64,000 nucleotides of DNA from Rhizobium sp. WYCCWR10014 (GCF_001657485.1 NZ_LXFU01000044.1:1-64000); one strand, 5' to 3'. Counted from the stretch's first letter, positions 16,880-26,144 are shown. Numbers and translations are program-made. Notes: generated by a model from the letters alone, not told the origin.

Positions 16880-16902
16880 CACTTAAATAGGTACTATTAC
16901 TT
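16880..16902. promoter_or_regulatory. AT-rich motif upstream of the biosynthetic operon
   Basis: On the minus strand it reads AAGTAATAGTACCTATTTA then AGTG. Inside it AATAG and CTATT form a palindrome around GTA. About 145 bp before the first gene. It agrees in 17 of 23 positions with 17665-17687 and shares TACCTA with the luxI palindrome. Confidence 0.35.
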
Positions 16903-16929
16903 AGCTTTGCCGACGTGCTGAGCAACGAC

Positions 16930-17652
16930 TCACGGCCGCTGATGTCCCGAGCCACTCTCGGAGACGCAGTGCACGCGCGCCTGGGCGAAACTGTTCAGCA
17001 GCGCCTGCACGCTGACCTTGCCGCCGTGCATGTTCGGAAAGAGGGCCGCTGCGCCTCGTTTCCTACGCTTCTTGAGCCAAGCAACGAAGGGCTTGCTATG
17101 CGTCCTTTGTGAGTGGCGTACCTCGCTCTTTGCGGCCTCTTCCGATGTATTGCACCTATCCACCGCGGCCGAACATTACCGCGTCTCGGTCGAGATCGAT
17201 GACCTCGGAGAGCCCCGCCACCCCGTTCGCGCGGCCAGCAGTAGAAGAGTGTGATCGCCGCGTTCCAGCCATGTGCTTCGATCCGTACAGTCCAGAATCG
17301 CTTCAATCTCGGGCCTGGTGAGAAACTGAAGCCTCCGCTTGTCACATCGCTCGGTAAGCTCCCGGTGGCCGCCTTGCGAGGTTGATGCGAATATCGGAAG
17401 TCCTTGTGTAATGGGCGTACTGCGCGCTATTCCCAATACGACTACAATCTCGCGGGAGCTGGTCCCGCTTCCCTCGCAGCATTTATCGTAATGTCTCATG
17501 CTCAGTCTTCTCTTTGCCGGCTCAAAATGTCCTCGATCATCACGAGGTATCCATGCCAAACCTTGCTGACCCAGGAGGTAATCTTCAGTGCCGAAAATTG
17601 GCCGGTCTTTGATTGGAACGGTGGTCGGGTTCACGTCTGAAATCCGCAACAA
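16930..17652 (-). pseudogene. Tyrosine recombinase (XerD-like), frameshifted
   Basis: One frame holds LQFLTRPEIEAILDCTDRSTW and DHTLLLLAARTGWR, the start of the catalytic domain of phage-type integrases with the box I arginine region. Another frame continues with PFVAWLKKRRKRGAAALFPNMHGGKVS, the following part of the same domain. The box II H-x-x-R and tyrosine nucleophile are not present. At least two frameshifts and a missing 3' end make this a relic. Such recombinases often sit in tandem on rhizobial plasmids. Confidence 0.7.
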
Positions 17653-17664
17653 GGCCGCTCAATT

Positions 17665-17687
17665 AAGTAATTTTACTTATTTACTAG
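17665..17687 (+). promoter_or_regulatory. AT-rich palindromic motif upstream of the 190-aa gene
   Basis: AAGTAA and TTACTT form perfect arms around TT (17665-17678), continuing as ATTTACTAG. It ends about 88 bp before the ATG at 17776 and resembles 16880-16902 in the same orientation relative to its gene. Confidence 0.35.
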
Positions 17688-17775
17688 CGCCACCAACCCA
17701 GGTTCAAGTGAGACGCATTATTAAACCTACGATGGAACGATCCTTCGATCGTCACATCGCTACGGGGAGGGTAAA

Positions 17776-18348
17776 ATGGCAGACGATTATCTCAAATACG
17801 GCGATAGATTGCGCATCATCAACGCATACGGAGGAGTCGGGCTTGGCGGCTACCTCGGTGTTGGCGGGGAATCAAAGGTACCCAGTGCCGTGGATAATGT
17901 CGGAACATATGCAAGCCTATCAGGTCAAGAACTTGCTACGCAATGGACAATAATGGCGGCGCCGGGCTCCTCTAAAACCCCTGGACAAAACGTTTGCAGC
18001 GGTGATCAGATTCGCCTTCAAAGTTACCAAGATGAAAGTTATTTGGCATTATTCAGCAGCAATCCGCCGGGTGATAGCGGTTATCCCGTGGCAACCACCA
18101 CCACTTTGAATGATGATACGATTGCGGGCGCTTGGTACGTCCTCATTAGTAGCCAAAATAAACGCAATGATCCAAATCTGAGCGACACAAACGACGTATA
18201 TTTGGTAGCTACCTTTGGTACGCTGGCAGGTGCTTTGGATACCAACGGCGTAGGTGCAGGCGGCTTCAAATACAGCGTCACGGGTGCGCGTCTGCTCAAT
18301 CGTGACGGCGGAAGCGGCTCTTGGCAGGTAGTGAAAATCAGAAACTGA
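17776..18348 (+). CDS. 190-aa protein, possible beta-trefoil/lectin-like fold
   Basis: The sequence has repeated strand-turn units: GDRLRIINAYGG-GGYLGVGG, GDQIRLQSYQDESYLALFSSN, NDVYLVATFG and SGSWQVVKIRN. This pattern of Y-L-phi with glycine turns and terminal W-x-V is typical of beta-trefoil proteins such as ricin-type or fascin-like lectins, but I cannot place the family. It is rich in Gly, Ser, Thr and Asn, with one cysteine and no signal peptide. A GGGAGGG site precedes the ATG. It stands alone between an integrase relic and an IS3-disrupted ORF, and its base composition is lower in GC than its neighbours, suggesting transfer. Confidence 0.55.
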   Translation: MADDYLKYGDRLRIINAYGGVGLGGYLGVGGESKVPSAVDNVGTYASLSGQELATQWTIMAAPGSSKTPGQNVCSGDQIRLQSYQDESYLALFSSNPPGDSGYPVATTTTLNDDTIAGAWYVLISSQNKRNDPNLSDTNDVYLVATFGTLAGALDTNGVGAGGFKYSVTGARLLNRDGGSGSWQVVKIRN

Positions 18349-18524
18349 GCTTCAAATTCATCCATCCAGCGTTGTACCGTTACTGGCCTCGTGTCAAGTT
18401 AAGGCGCGAGGTCCCTCAAGCGGCCTACAGATGGGCAAGCTCTCTCCATACGGTAGCTGCCTTAGCTTGGGTCGTGAACCGCCCCGGGTTTGCCGGAGGC
18501 TCCAACTTCTGAGAAAGTGGAGCC

Positions 18525-18854
18525 ATGACAAACAAGACAACAAACAAATTTTCACCTGAAGTTCGCGCCCGAGCGGTGCGGATGGTTTTGGATCACGAAG
18601 GCGAGTATTCCTCGCGTTGGGCGGCGGTGTCCTCGATAGCGGCCAAGATCGGCTGCACGGCGCAGACGCTCGATGAATGGGTGAAGAAGGCGGAAGTGGA
18701 TAGCGGCTCACGTCCCGGCATTCCGAGCGACATGGCCGAGAAGATGAAGGCTCTTGAGCGGGAGAACCGTGAGCTTCGTCAGGCCAACGAGATATTGCGC
18801 AAAGCCTCTGCTTATTTTGCGATGGCGGAGCTCGACCGCCCACTGAAGCGATGA
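18525..18854 (+). CDS. IS3 transposase OrfA
   Basis: 109 aa. An HTH of the IS3 type (FSPEVRARAVRMVLDHEGEY, SIAAKIGCTAQTLDEWVKKAE) is followed by a leucine-zipper stretch (MKALERENRELRQANEILRKASAYFA). The gene overlaps orfB by four bases (ATGA), the arrangement used for -1 frameshift production of the fused transposase. Confidence 0.9.
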   Translation: MTNKTTNKFSPEVRARAVRMVLDHEGEYSSRWAAVSSIAAKIGCTAQTLDEWVKKAEVDSGSRPGIPSDMAEKMKALERENRELRQANEILRKASAYFAMAELDRPLKR

Positions 18855-19757
18855 TTTCCTTCATCGATGAACACCGTGGGGTGTTTGGGGTCGAGCCGAT
18901 CTGCAGGCTGCTGCCGATTGCCCCGTCCACCTATTACGAGAACATCGCCAAGCGTGAAGACGTGGACCGGCTTTCGGTCCGCGCCCGCGGTGACATTGCT
19001 TGGAAGATCGAGATACGCCGGGTGCTCAATGAGAACTTCCAGGTCTATGGCGTGCGGAAAGTCTGGCGGCAGTTGCAGCGGGAGGGCTTCGATGTCGCCC
19101 GGTGCACCGTTGCTCGTCTCATGAGAACGATGGGGCTTCAGGGCATCATTCGCGGCAAGCCCGTCAAAACCACTGTGGCGGACAAGGCCGCCCCTTGCCC
19201 GCTCGACCGGGTCAATCGCCAATTCAAAGCGCCGAGGCCGAACATGTTGCGGCTTTCCAACTTCACCTACGTCGCCACCTGGGCTGGCTTCGTTTACGTG
19301 GCGTTCGTCATCGACGCCTTTGCCCGCCGCATTGTCGGCTGGCGAGTAAGCCGGACCCGCCCATGCCGGGTTTGTCCTCGATGCCTTGGAACAAGCTCTT
19401 CATGAACGGCGTCCCGTTCGTGGCGGCGGCCTCGTCCATCACAGCGATCGTGGCGTTCAGTACGTCTCGATCAAATATTCCGAGCGACTGGCCGAGGCAG
19501 GTATCGAGCCTTCGGTCGGAAGTATCGGTGACAGCTACGACAATGCGCTCGCGGAAACGATCAACGGCCTCTACAAGGCCGAGGTCATTCATCGGAGAGG
19601 GCCGTGGCGCAACTTCGAAGCGGTTGAATTCGCCACCCTGGAATGGGTTGACTGGTTCAACCATCGACGGCTTCTTGAGCCCATCGGCAACATCCCGCCT
19701 GCCGAAGCCGAGAAGCAGTATTATGCCACCCTGGACGAACCAGCTATGGCCGCATAA
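18851..19757 (+). pseudogene. IS3 transposase OrfB, frameshifted
   Basis: The first frame (to about 19350) carries the HTH_21 region and FTYVATWAGFVYVAFVIDAFARRIVGW. The second frame, from about 19360, carries VHHSDRGVQYVSI with the second Asp and SYDNALAETINGLYKAE with the catalytic Glu. The first Asp of the DDE triad, normally in DFTYVATW, is Asn here (LSNFTYV). A frameshift plus this change make the enzyme inactive, although the element's ends are intact and could be moved in trans. Confidence 0.85.
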
Positions 19758-19934
19758 CTTAAACCAAATGGCCTCCGGCAAACCCGGGGCGGTTCAGTCG
19801 AGCATAGGATGCCATGCGGCGGGCGAGAGGGTGATTTCCTGCCACGTATTTATGGCGGCGTTTCGCAGTTTTCGATGTTCAGCAGTGCTCGTTCGGTTGC
19901 GGCCAAGATGGAAGAGGTTGTGGATCGGATGTAA

Positions 19935-21026
19935 GTGATGAGGAACTGCTGGCGTGCGGGACTGATTTGAACCGACTCATATGGTGTTCCCCGCGGTCGG
20001 GCTGTTGGCGCGAGACCTCGCAGCGATTGTGAAATTACGGCTCTGTCCAACTGCACGTCGGAATTCTACCTTCGATCTCCGTGCTAAAGAGAGCCGTCTA
20101 GAAGGCAAACAGCGAATACGCCGCCGCTGCATGGCTTGCGACACCGATCGATCAAGCATCACCAGCGTCAGCTTGTCGGTCTTGCGCATTAACTCCACCT
20201 ACAGGTTGATAAATACATGAGATCCAAGGCGTTAAGCCAAAGTCTTCGTTACCCACGCGCTTGAAAGTGCCTGATCCCTTACCCTGACAACCGCGATGAT
20301 ACACTTCCATTGCGTTTCCTATGTTGTTTGATTTTCTCGAAGAAATTCACTCCCGTCGCCATCGGCTCCGAGGTGAGGAACTAATCGAGCCACCTAAAAT
20401 GTTGGAAGTGTCTAGCAAGACGAGGAACTTATCCGGCTGCTTGAGCGATTGGTAAGCGAACATGGCCAGTTAAAGATTTTGCGACTCGCCAACTGAGAAT
20501 CGTGTGACCGAACATCCGCAGGTGTTTGATTAATACGTACAGTATTATACGTTTACTTAGTCATCCTCAGAAAGCTAAAATACAAAAACTTGCGCTCGAG
20601 CGATAACCCCAAAATATCAAAAAATATATTATCCTTATATATTGATCTGTGGCGAGCCGCCGTCTAGATCTGCTCAACACGCGGCACGGGGGCCTACCCC
20701 GGTCAGCGAAGGGAGGCTCAGATGAACCGACGTGACAACATGCACACATACAAAGCCAGAATTGACAGGCCAGAGATGAAGGTCAGCCTTGTAGCTGGAG
20801 AACGTGACCGCGACCTCTTGCGCATGGCATTGAACTCAACTGCGAGAGAAAGTGATAAAAGCCAACCGCGGCTGTAATACAGGCCGGCGAATCTCGCTCG
20901 GGCCAAAACTCGTGCCGGTATAGGGGGGCCAAAATATTTTCAGCCTTGAATTCGGAACGACGCCCGACATCAACGAATAAGATCCTGTAGAGTCCTTAAA
21001 GGACATCGACAGAGGAAAACTATCAA
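19935..21026. other. Long gene-poor stretch
   Basis: No convincing gene was found on either strand. Short coding-like pieces (for example LIRLLERLVSEHGQLKI near 20440) are too small to name. The part at 20590-20690 is repeated at 33895-33995. Confidence 0.5.
20590..20690 (-). repeat. Dispersed AT-rich repeat, copy 1
   Basis: On the minus strand it shares CTAGACGGC, AGATCAATA and GAT/AATAATATATTTT, in order and spacing, with 33905-33990. No IS end or gene explains it. Confidence 0.55.
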
Positions 21027-21731
21027 ATGCGGTGTTGCAAGAACGCGCCTCCACGTCGCGGGGTCGCTTTAAATTTTGACATTGAACCAGAACCTGCAAA
21101 GGCCGATATTGCCTACGATGCTATTCGGCGATTGCTGCACAGTTACGGCCGTGTGCCGGACCAACATCTCAGGGAACAGGATCTGGCGTCTAAGCTCGAT
21201 ATTGGTCGAACCCCAGTACGCGAAGCACTTCAGCGGCTGGCGGCGGAAGGGAAGATCCAATACATCCCTCAGAGAGGTTTTTTCACGAGACCGATGTCAG
21301 AAAATACACTGTTGGATTTTTATGTTGTTGGACGCGAGACCCTCATTTCGGCCTTAAATCGAATGCGGCCGCAGGCGCCAGAGAGCTGGAGCGTGTCGGA
21401 CAAATTGTCCCCTGACGAACTCGCCTTAAGGACAGAAGCGATATTCGCAAAAATCGCCGAGGAAGCGGCCAATTGTGAGGCTTGCAAAATCGTCCACCGA
21501 TTTTGTTTTTGTACTCACCCTTTACGAATGGAAATAACCGCGTCGGATCTTCGGCCCGCGTTTGTCAAAAGCCTCGGAAGACTAAGTGCCGCAATGTCTG
21601 AATTAGGCGTGGCAACGGACCGGGCGCAGTCCGCGTTGATGAACCACCTTGATCTAGAACAGGGTGCCGTCTCAAGGGTCGTACACGAGGTGAACGAACG
21701 TGGATTAACAGGGTTTTCTCGGCCGGCGTGA
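21027..21731 (+). CDS. GntR-family transcriptional regulator
   Basis: 234 aa. The N-terminal winged helix-turn-helix is clear: DIAYDAIRRLLHSYGRVPDQHL, then LASKLDIGRTPVREALQRLAAEGKIQYIPQRGFF. The GRTPVREAL recognition helix is diagnostic for the FadR-type GntR group. The C-terminal part (about 100-234) is helical as in FCD ligand domains, with several cysteines (ANCEACKIVHRFCFC), but the usual FCD metal histidines are not evident. It stands alone, 770 bp upstream of fixN, so its target is unclear. The start at 21027 lacks a good ribosome site; an in-frame later start is possible. Confidence 0.8.
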   Translation: MRCCKNAPPRRGVALNFDIEPEPAKADIAYDAIRRLLHSYGRVPDQHLREQDLASKLDIGRTPVREALQRLAAEGKIQYIPQRGFFTRPMSENTLLDFYVVGRETLISALNRMRPQAPESWSVSDKLSPDELALRTEAIFAKIAEEAANCEACKIVHRFCFCTHPLRMEITASDLRPAFVKSLGRLSAAMSELGVATDRAQSALMNHLDLEQGAVSRVVHEVNERGLTGFSRPA

Positions 21732-22403
21732 ATCTCGTGATATCGCATAACTGAAGCCCTAAGGCTCGAATTCACTCGACGCCGCTCTGCGTTCGAAAGA
21801 CCTCGCAATGAACGAACCGGCGGAGAGAAAAGCTCACCTGCAATGCTCGCAGAATAAGAGCGTTAGATCCTACGACAGTTCGAGATCATCTTGGCGGGGC
21901 CTTCACTGCTTGTGTGGTCCCAATCTTTTTCCCGCTCAATGCACGGCTCCGCACAGCCGTCGACGAGGACCCTATTCGCCTCACAAATAAGCTGCAGCCA
22001 CAGAGCCGATGCGGGTTTTCCGCGGCCGCGTGTCTTCACCAGATCGGCCATCATCTCTCGCCGGCTGAAGGCGAACATGATCACAGCACCGCCTTGACGT
22101 TGAAGGTCACGCCCCACCTGCTCTCCGCCTAAACATAGTCCGAGATGGACCGCGCATCGCTCCATTGGCGACGGCTCGACGTCGTACTTCACGCATGTCC
22201 TCTCGCCGGCCTACACCCCCTGACCTGCAGAGATTGCGCAAGCGAGAAAAGCATCTGGGTCGCTCGGCTGCGGCGTGCAGTTCCTCCGAAAAGTGCTGAT
22301 GTGCATCTTCGTGTTTGTCGTTTCAGCGTAGCTATCAGACTGGCGTCCAAGCCCTTTCACGAATGAAGCAACCCCGCACATAGTGGGAAAACGCTGGCCT
22401 AGT
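21732..22403. other. Intergenic region before fixN
   Basis: No gene recognised. A minus-strand frame of 109 codons (21863-22192) has no ribosome site or known domain and I regard it as fortuitous or a relic. Confidence 0.45.
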
Positions 22404-22417
22404 TTGACTTGGATCAA
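22404..22417. promoter_or_regulatory. FNR/FixK anaerobox upstream of fixN
   Basis: TTGACTTGGATCAA fits TTGAY-N4-RTCAA. It lies 87 bp before the fixN start, a normal distance for an activator site. Confidence 0.85.
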
Positions 22418-22504
22418 GACGCCAGCACCGTCTTCATGACAGTCCTGGCGCAAGTACCAAAAAGCCGGCCGGAAAGCGGCCGTCTGTGCACTGAGGACGA
22501 TATC

Positions 22505-24127
22505 ATGAATTACACAACGGAAACGATGGTGATTACGGTCGCGGCGTTTCTGGCGCTGCTAGGAGCGGCATTCGCACATGACCACCTCTTTGCAGTCCAC
22601 ATGGGTATTCTCTGCTTCTGCCTGCTCGCGGGTGCTGCCCTGCTGGTCAGGAACGTTGATTTTTCGCCGGCAGGCCAACGGCGGAAAGTCGATATATCAG
22701 GCTATTTTGACGAGGTGATACGGTATGGCCTGATCGCCACGGTATTCTGGGGCGTGGTCGGCTTCCTGGTTGGCGTGGTCATCGCGCTGCAACTGGCCTA
22801 TCCCGACCTCAACATCGCCCCCTATCTCAATTTCGGAAGGCTGCGGCCCGTTCATACATCGGCGGTCATCTTCGCCTTCGGCGGCAATGCGCTGATCATG
22901 ACGTCGTTCTACGTGGTGCAACGCACCTGTCGCGCACGTCTTTTCGGTGGCAGCCTGGCCTGGTTCGTATTCTGGGGTTACCAGCTTTTCATCGTGATGG
23001 CTGCGACCGGATATGTTCTCGGAATCACCCAGGCTCGTGAATATGCCGAACCCGAGTGGTACGTCGACCTCTGGCTTACCATCGTCTGGGTCGCCTATCT
23101 CGCCGTGTATCTTGGAACGATCCTGAAGCGCAAAGAGCCGCACATCTACGTGGCAAACTGGTTCTATCTCAGCTTCATCGTCACCATCGCGATGCTGCAC
23201 GTGGTCAACAACCTGGCGGTTCCCGCCTCGTTCCTTGGCTCCAAGAGCTATTCTGTCTTCTCGGGCGTCCAGGACGCGCTGACCCAATGGTGGTACGGCC
23301 ACAACGCCGTCGGCTTCTTTCTCACCGCCGGCTTCCTGGGCATGATGTACTACTTCGTGCCGAAGCAGGCCAACCGACCCGTCTATTCATACCGGCTCTC
23401 AATCATCCACTTCTGGGCGTTGATCTTCATGTACATCTGGGCCGGCCCGCATCATCTGCATTACACGGCGCTGCCCGACTGGGCCCAGACGCTCGGCATG
23501 GTTTTCTCGATAATGCTCTGGATGCCCTCCTGGGGGGGCATGATCAACGGTCTCATGACCCTTTCAGGCGCCTGGGACAAGATCCGCACCGATCCGATCA
23601 TCCGTATGATGATCGTCGCCATCGCCTTTTACGGGATGTCTACCTTCGAAGGCCCAATGATGTCGGTGAAAACCGTCAATTCGCTCAGCCACTATACCGA
23701 ATGGACGATCGGCCACGTGCATTCCGGCGCTCTCGGTTGGGTGGGAATGATCACCTTCGGGGCGATCTACTACCTGACGCCGAAGCTATGGGGACGCGAG
23801 CGTCTCTACAGCCTGCGGATGGTCAACTGGCACTTCTGGCTCGCAACCCTCGGGATCGTCGTCTACGCCGCCGTGCTTTGGGTTGCTGGCATCCAGCAGG
23901 GGCTGATGTGGCGCGAATACAATTCCCAGGGCTTCCTCGTCTACTCCTTCGCGGAGACGGTCGCGGCGATGTTCCCCTACTACGTGCTGCGCGCGGTCGG
24001 CGGAACGCTTTACCTGGCGGGCGGTCTCGTCATGGCCTGGAACGTGTTCATGACGATCCGCGGCCATCTGCGCGACGAAGCTGCAATCCCAACCACTTTC
24101 GTGCCCCAAGCACAGCCTGCCGAATGA
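22505..24127 (+). CDS. fixN: cbb3 cytochrome oxidase subunit I
   Basis: The 540-aa membrane protein is the catalytic subunit of the high-affinity cbb3 oxidase, which reduces oxygen at the low levels found in nodules. About twelve membrane helices are visible. Haem and copper ligands lie in RPVHTSAVIFAFGGNAL, WWYGHNAVGFFLT, GPHHLHYTALPDW and IGHVHSGALGW. The first ATG with a sensible N-terminus is at 22505 (MNYTTETMVITV); the frame is open from 22409 but that part is the promoter region and includes the FNR box. fixO follows after eight bases. Length is normal for the family. Confidence 0.97.
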   Translation: MNYTTETMVITVAAFLALLGAAFAHDHLFAVHMGILCFCLLAGAALLVRNVDFSPAGQRRKVDISGYFDEVIRYGLIATVFWGVVGFLVGVVIALQLAYPDLNIAPYLNFGRLRPVHTSAVIFAFGGNALIMTSFYVVQRTCRARLFGGSLAWFVFWGYQLFIVMAATGYVLGITQAREYAEPEWYVDLWLTIVWVAYLAVYLGTILKRKEPHIYVANWFYLSFIVTIAMLHVVNNLAVPASFLGSKSYSVFSGVQDALTQWWYGHNAVGFFLTAGFLGMMYYFVPKQANRPVYSYRLSIIHFWALIFMYIWAGPHHLHYTALPDWAQTLGMVFSIMLWMPSWGGMINGLMTLSGAWDKIRTDPIIRMMIVAIAFYGMSTFEGPMMSVKTVNSLSHYTEWTIGHVHSGALGWVGMITFGAIYYLTPKLWGRERLYSLRMVNWHFWLATLGIVVYAAVLWVAGIQQGLMWREYNSQGFLVYSFAETVAAMFPYYVLRAVGGTLYLAGGLVMAWNVFMTIRGHLRDEAAIPTTFVPQAQPAE

Positions 24128-24135
24128 GGTGAGAC

Positions 24136-24870
24136 ATGGCATCGATACTAGATAAACATCAGATCCTCGAGAAGAACGCGACGCTTCTTCTCGTCGGCTC
24201 GCTGCTCGTCGTGAGCATCGGCGGCATCGTCGAAATCGCACCGCTGTTCTACCTGCAGAACACGATTGAAAAGGTGGAAGGCATGCGGCCGTATACGCCG
24301 CTCGAGCTGGCCGGCCGGAACATCTACATCCGCGAAGGCTGCTACCTCTGCCACAGCCAGATGATCAGGCCGTTCCGCGACGAGGTCGAACGCTACGGCC
24401 ATTACTCGCTCGCGGCCGAGTCGATGTACGATCATCCTTTCCAGTGGGGATCCAAGCGAACCGGGCCGGATCTGGCCCGTGTCGGCGCCCGCTACTCCAA
24501 CGAATGGCATGTCCAGCATCTCGCGGATCCACGGGCAGTCGTGCCGGAGTCGATCATGCCGAGTTACGCCTTCCTCAAAGAGCAGAGGGTGACGGTCAAG
24601 GACGTGGGAATGGACCTGAAGGCCAACGAGGATGTGGGGGTGCCTTATAACGACGACATGCTGGCGAACGCGGAAGCCGACATGAAGGCCCAAGCCGATC
24701 CGAACGCAGATACGCCGGCCCTGCTTGCCCGCTATCCTAAGGCGAAGACCGGCGATTTCGACGGCGATCCTGCTGCGCTGACCGAAATGGATGCCTTGGT
24801 GTCCTACCTGCAGATGCTCGGAACGTTGGTCGATTTCTCGACCTACGACGACGCGACCGGCTACCGATGA
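24136..24870 (+). CDS. fixO: cbb3 oxidase monohaem cytochrome c subunit II
   Basis: 244 aa. One N-terminal membrane anchor (LLLVGSLLVVSIGGIVEIAPLF, residues about 14-36) is followed by a periplasmic domain with a single haem site C69-x-x-C72-H73 (REGCYLCHSQMIRPF). A methionine ligand lies in the MPSYAFL segment. The protein passes electrons from FixP to FixN. A GAGGTGAG site precedes the ATG. The gene is second in fixNOQP with short spacing on both sides. Confidence 0.96.
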   Translation: MASILDKHQILEKNATLLLVGSLLVVSIGGIVEIAPLFYLQNTIEKVEGMRPYTPLELAGRNIYIREGCYLCHSQMIRPFRDEVERYGHYSLAAESMYDHPFQWGSKRTGPDLARVGARYSNEWHVQHLADPRAVVPESIMPSYAFLKEQRVTVKDVGMDLKANEDVGVPYNDDMLANAEADMKAQADPNADTPALLARYPKAKTGDFDGDPAALTEMDALVSYLQMLGTLVDFSTYDDATGYR

Positions 24871-24878
24871 GGTGATCC

Positions 24879-25031
24879 ATGGAAACCTATACTGCAATGA
24901 GACACTTCGCCGACAGCTGGGGCCTCCTGGCAATGGCGGCATTCTTCGTCGGCGTCGTTGTCTTCACCCTTCGCCCAGGCAGCAAGCAAACGGCGAAAGA
25001 GGCCGCCGATATTCCCTTGAAGGATGATTGA
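24879..25031 (+). CDS. fixQ: cbb3 oxidase small subunit
   Basis: This 50-aa protein has a single membrane helix (SWGLLAMAAFFVGVVVFTL) followed by a short polar tail, as in FixQ/CcoQ. It stabilises the cbb3 complex. It starts eight bases after fixO and its end is close to the fixP start. The position in fixNOQP supports the name more than sequence alone. Confidence 0.93.
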   Translation: METYTAMRHFADSWGLLAMAAFFVGVVVFTLRPGSKQTAKEAADIPLKDD

Positions 25032-25032
25032 G

Positions 25033-25896
25033 ATGTCGGAAAAACATATCGATGAATTGAGCGGCGTCGAAACGACCGGACATGAATGGGACGGCATCCG
25101 CGAACTCAACAATCCGATGCCCCGCTGGTGGGTGTGGACCTTCTATGCCACCATTCTCTGGGCGTTGGGCTATGCGATCGCATATCCCGCGATCCCGATG
25201 ATGACCGACGCCACGAAGGGCATGCTGGGCTATTCCAGCCGCGCCGAGCTGCAGCAGAACCTCGATCAGGCCAAGGCATCGCAGACGACTCTTCATGATC
25301 TGATCGCCGCCAAGACGGTGCACGAGATCGATTCCGATTCTGCCCTTCGCGAATTCGCGGTCGCTGGCGGCGCATCTGCATTCAAGGTGAACTGCGCGCC
25401 GTGCCATGGCTCGGGAGCAACCGGCGGCCCGGGATTTCCGAACCTCAACGACGACGATTGGCTTTGGGGCGGAGACCTCGATGCCATCCAGGCGACGATC
25501 GCCCATGGGATTCGCTTCGATGGGGATACGGACACTCACGCTTCCGAGATGCCGCCCTTTGCCGATGTTCTGGATCCCCTCCAGACAAGGCAGGTCGCGG
25601 CCTACGTCTGGGGACTGACCAACACACCGTCGGACCCCGGTCTCGCAGAGGCCGGAAAACAGGTCTTCGTCGATAACTGTGCAGCATGTCACGGCGACGA
25701 CGCCAAAGGAAAAGCCGAAATGGGCGCGCCGGATCTCGCCGATGCGATCTGGCTGAAGGCACGCGGCGAGGATGCGATCATCCGTCAGGTAGCCGCTCCC
25801 AAGCATGGCGTCATGCCTGCCTGGGCAGGGCGTCTCGGCGATACGACGGTCAAGGAACTTACCATTTTCGTGCATTCGCTTGGCGGCGGGACGTGA
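25033..25896 (+). CDS. fixP: cbb3 oxidase dihaem cytochrome c subunit III
   Basis: 287 aa. A membrane anchor (WWVWTFYATILWALGYAIAYPAIP) lies near residues 30-55, followed by two cytochrome c domains with C121-x-x-C124-H125 (NCAPCHG) and C216-x-x-C219-H220 (NCAACHG). It accepts electrons from the bc1 complex. An upstream ATG at 25024 overlaps the fixQ end; the ATG at 25033 has GAAGGA at a better distance and gives the expected N-terminus (MSEKHIDELSG). Confidence 0.95.
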   Translation: MSEKHIDELSGVETTGHEWDGIRELNNPMPRWWVWTFYATILWALGYAIAYPAIPMMTDATKGMLGYSSRAELQQNLDQAKASQTTLHDLIAAKTVHEIDSDSALREFAVAGGASAFKVNCAPCHGSGATGGPGFPNLNDDDWLWGGDLDAIQATIAHGIRFDGDTDTHASEMPPFADVLDPLQTRQVAAYVWGLTNTPSDPGLAEAGKQVFVDNCAACHGDDAKGKAEMGAPDLADAIWLKARGEDAIIRQVAAPKHGVMPAWAGRLGDTTVKELTIFVHSLGGGT

Positions 25897-25907
25897 GGAG
25901 AAAAGCC

Positions 25908-26093
25908 ATGGCAGATCATGACCACAATCCGATCCTCGGCCTCTACGGCACATCACGCACCGCCATCCGATCGCGCATATCGGAACGCGCTAAGACGATG
26001 CCCCCATCACCCGAGCAGGACGTTCCGCCAAAGATCGCCAATTCGATCTTAAGTTTGACCGGTGTCAAGGACCACAAGCAGACGGGCCGTTAG
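25908..26093 (+). CDS. 61-aa protein downstream of fixP, unknown
   Basis: The ATG at 25908 has a GAGGAG site overlapping the fixP stop region, so translation is likely coupled to fixP. The product is hydrophilic (MADHDHNPILGLYGTSRTAIRSR, later ending VKDHKQTGR) with no membrane helix, cysteines or known motif. A strong terminator follows at 26145, so it is the last gene of the fixNOQP transcript. It may be a small accessory protein of oxidase assembly, but there is no direct evidence. Confidence 0.65.
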   Translation: MADHDHNPILGLYGTSRTAIRSRISERAKTMPPSPEQDVPPKIANSILSLTGVKDHKQTGR

Positions 26094-26144
26094 TCCTTAG
26101 CTCGTCGAGGATGTGCCAGCCGTGCCTCTCCTCGGCGGCTCCTG

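Larger units (their letters stand above)
18475..19796 (+). mobile_element. IS3-family element with intact ends
   Basis: The ends 18475-18500 and 19771-19796 are perfect 26-bp inverted repeats (outer bases TGAACCGCCCCGGG). GTCG flanks both sides (18471-18474 and 19797-19800) as a target duplication. The element is 1322 bp with orfA and orfB in the usual overlapping arrangement. Confidence 0.92.
18330..19934 (+). pseudogene. ORF split by IS3 insertion
   Basis: If the IS3 element and one 4-bp target copy are removed, 18330-18474 joins 19801-19934 into one open frame of about 90 codons. It passes from AAYRWASSLHTVAALAWV through EHRMPCGGREGDFLPRIYGG and ends at TAA 19932-19934. I do not recognise the product. 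The 5' end runs back into the 190-aa gene in another frame, so the original start is unclear; this may already have been a gene fragment before the insertion. Confidence 0.5.

Noticed and set aside
23056..24132. A 358-codon open frame overlapping fixN on the same strand
   Set aside because: It is an alternative frame of fixN, arginine-rich and without domains, whereas fixN is a clear full-length gene.
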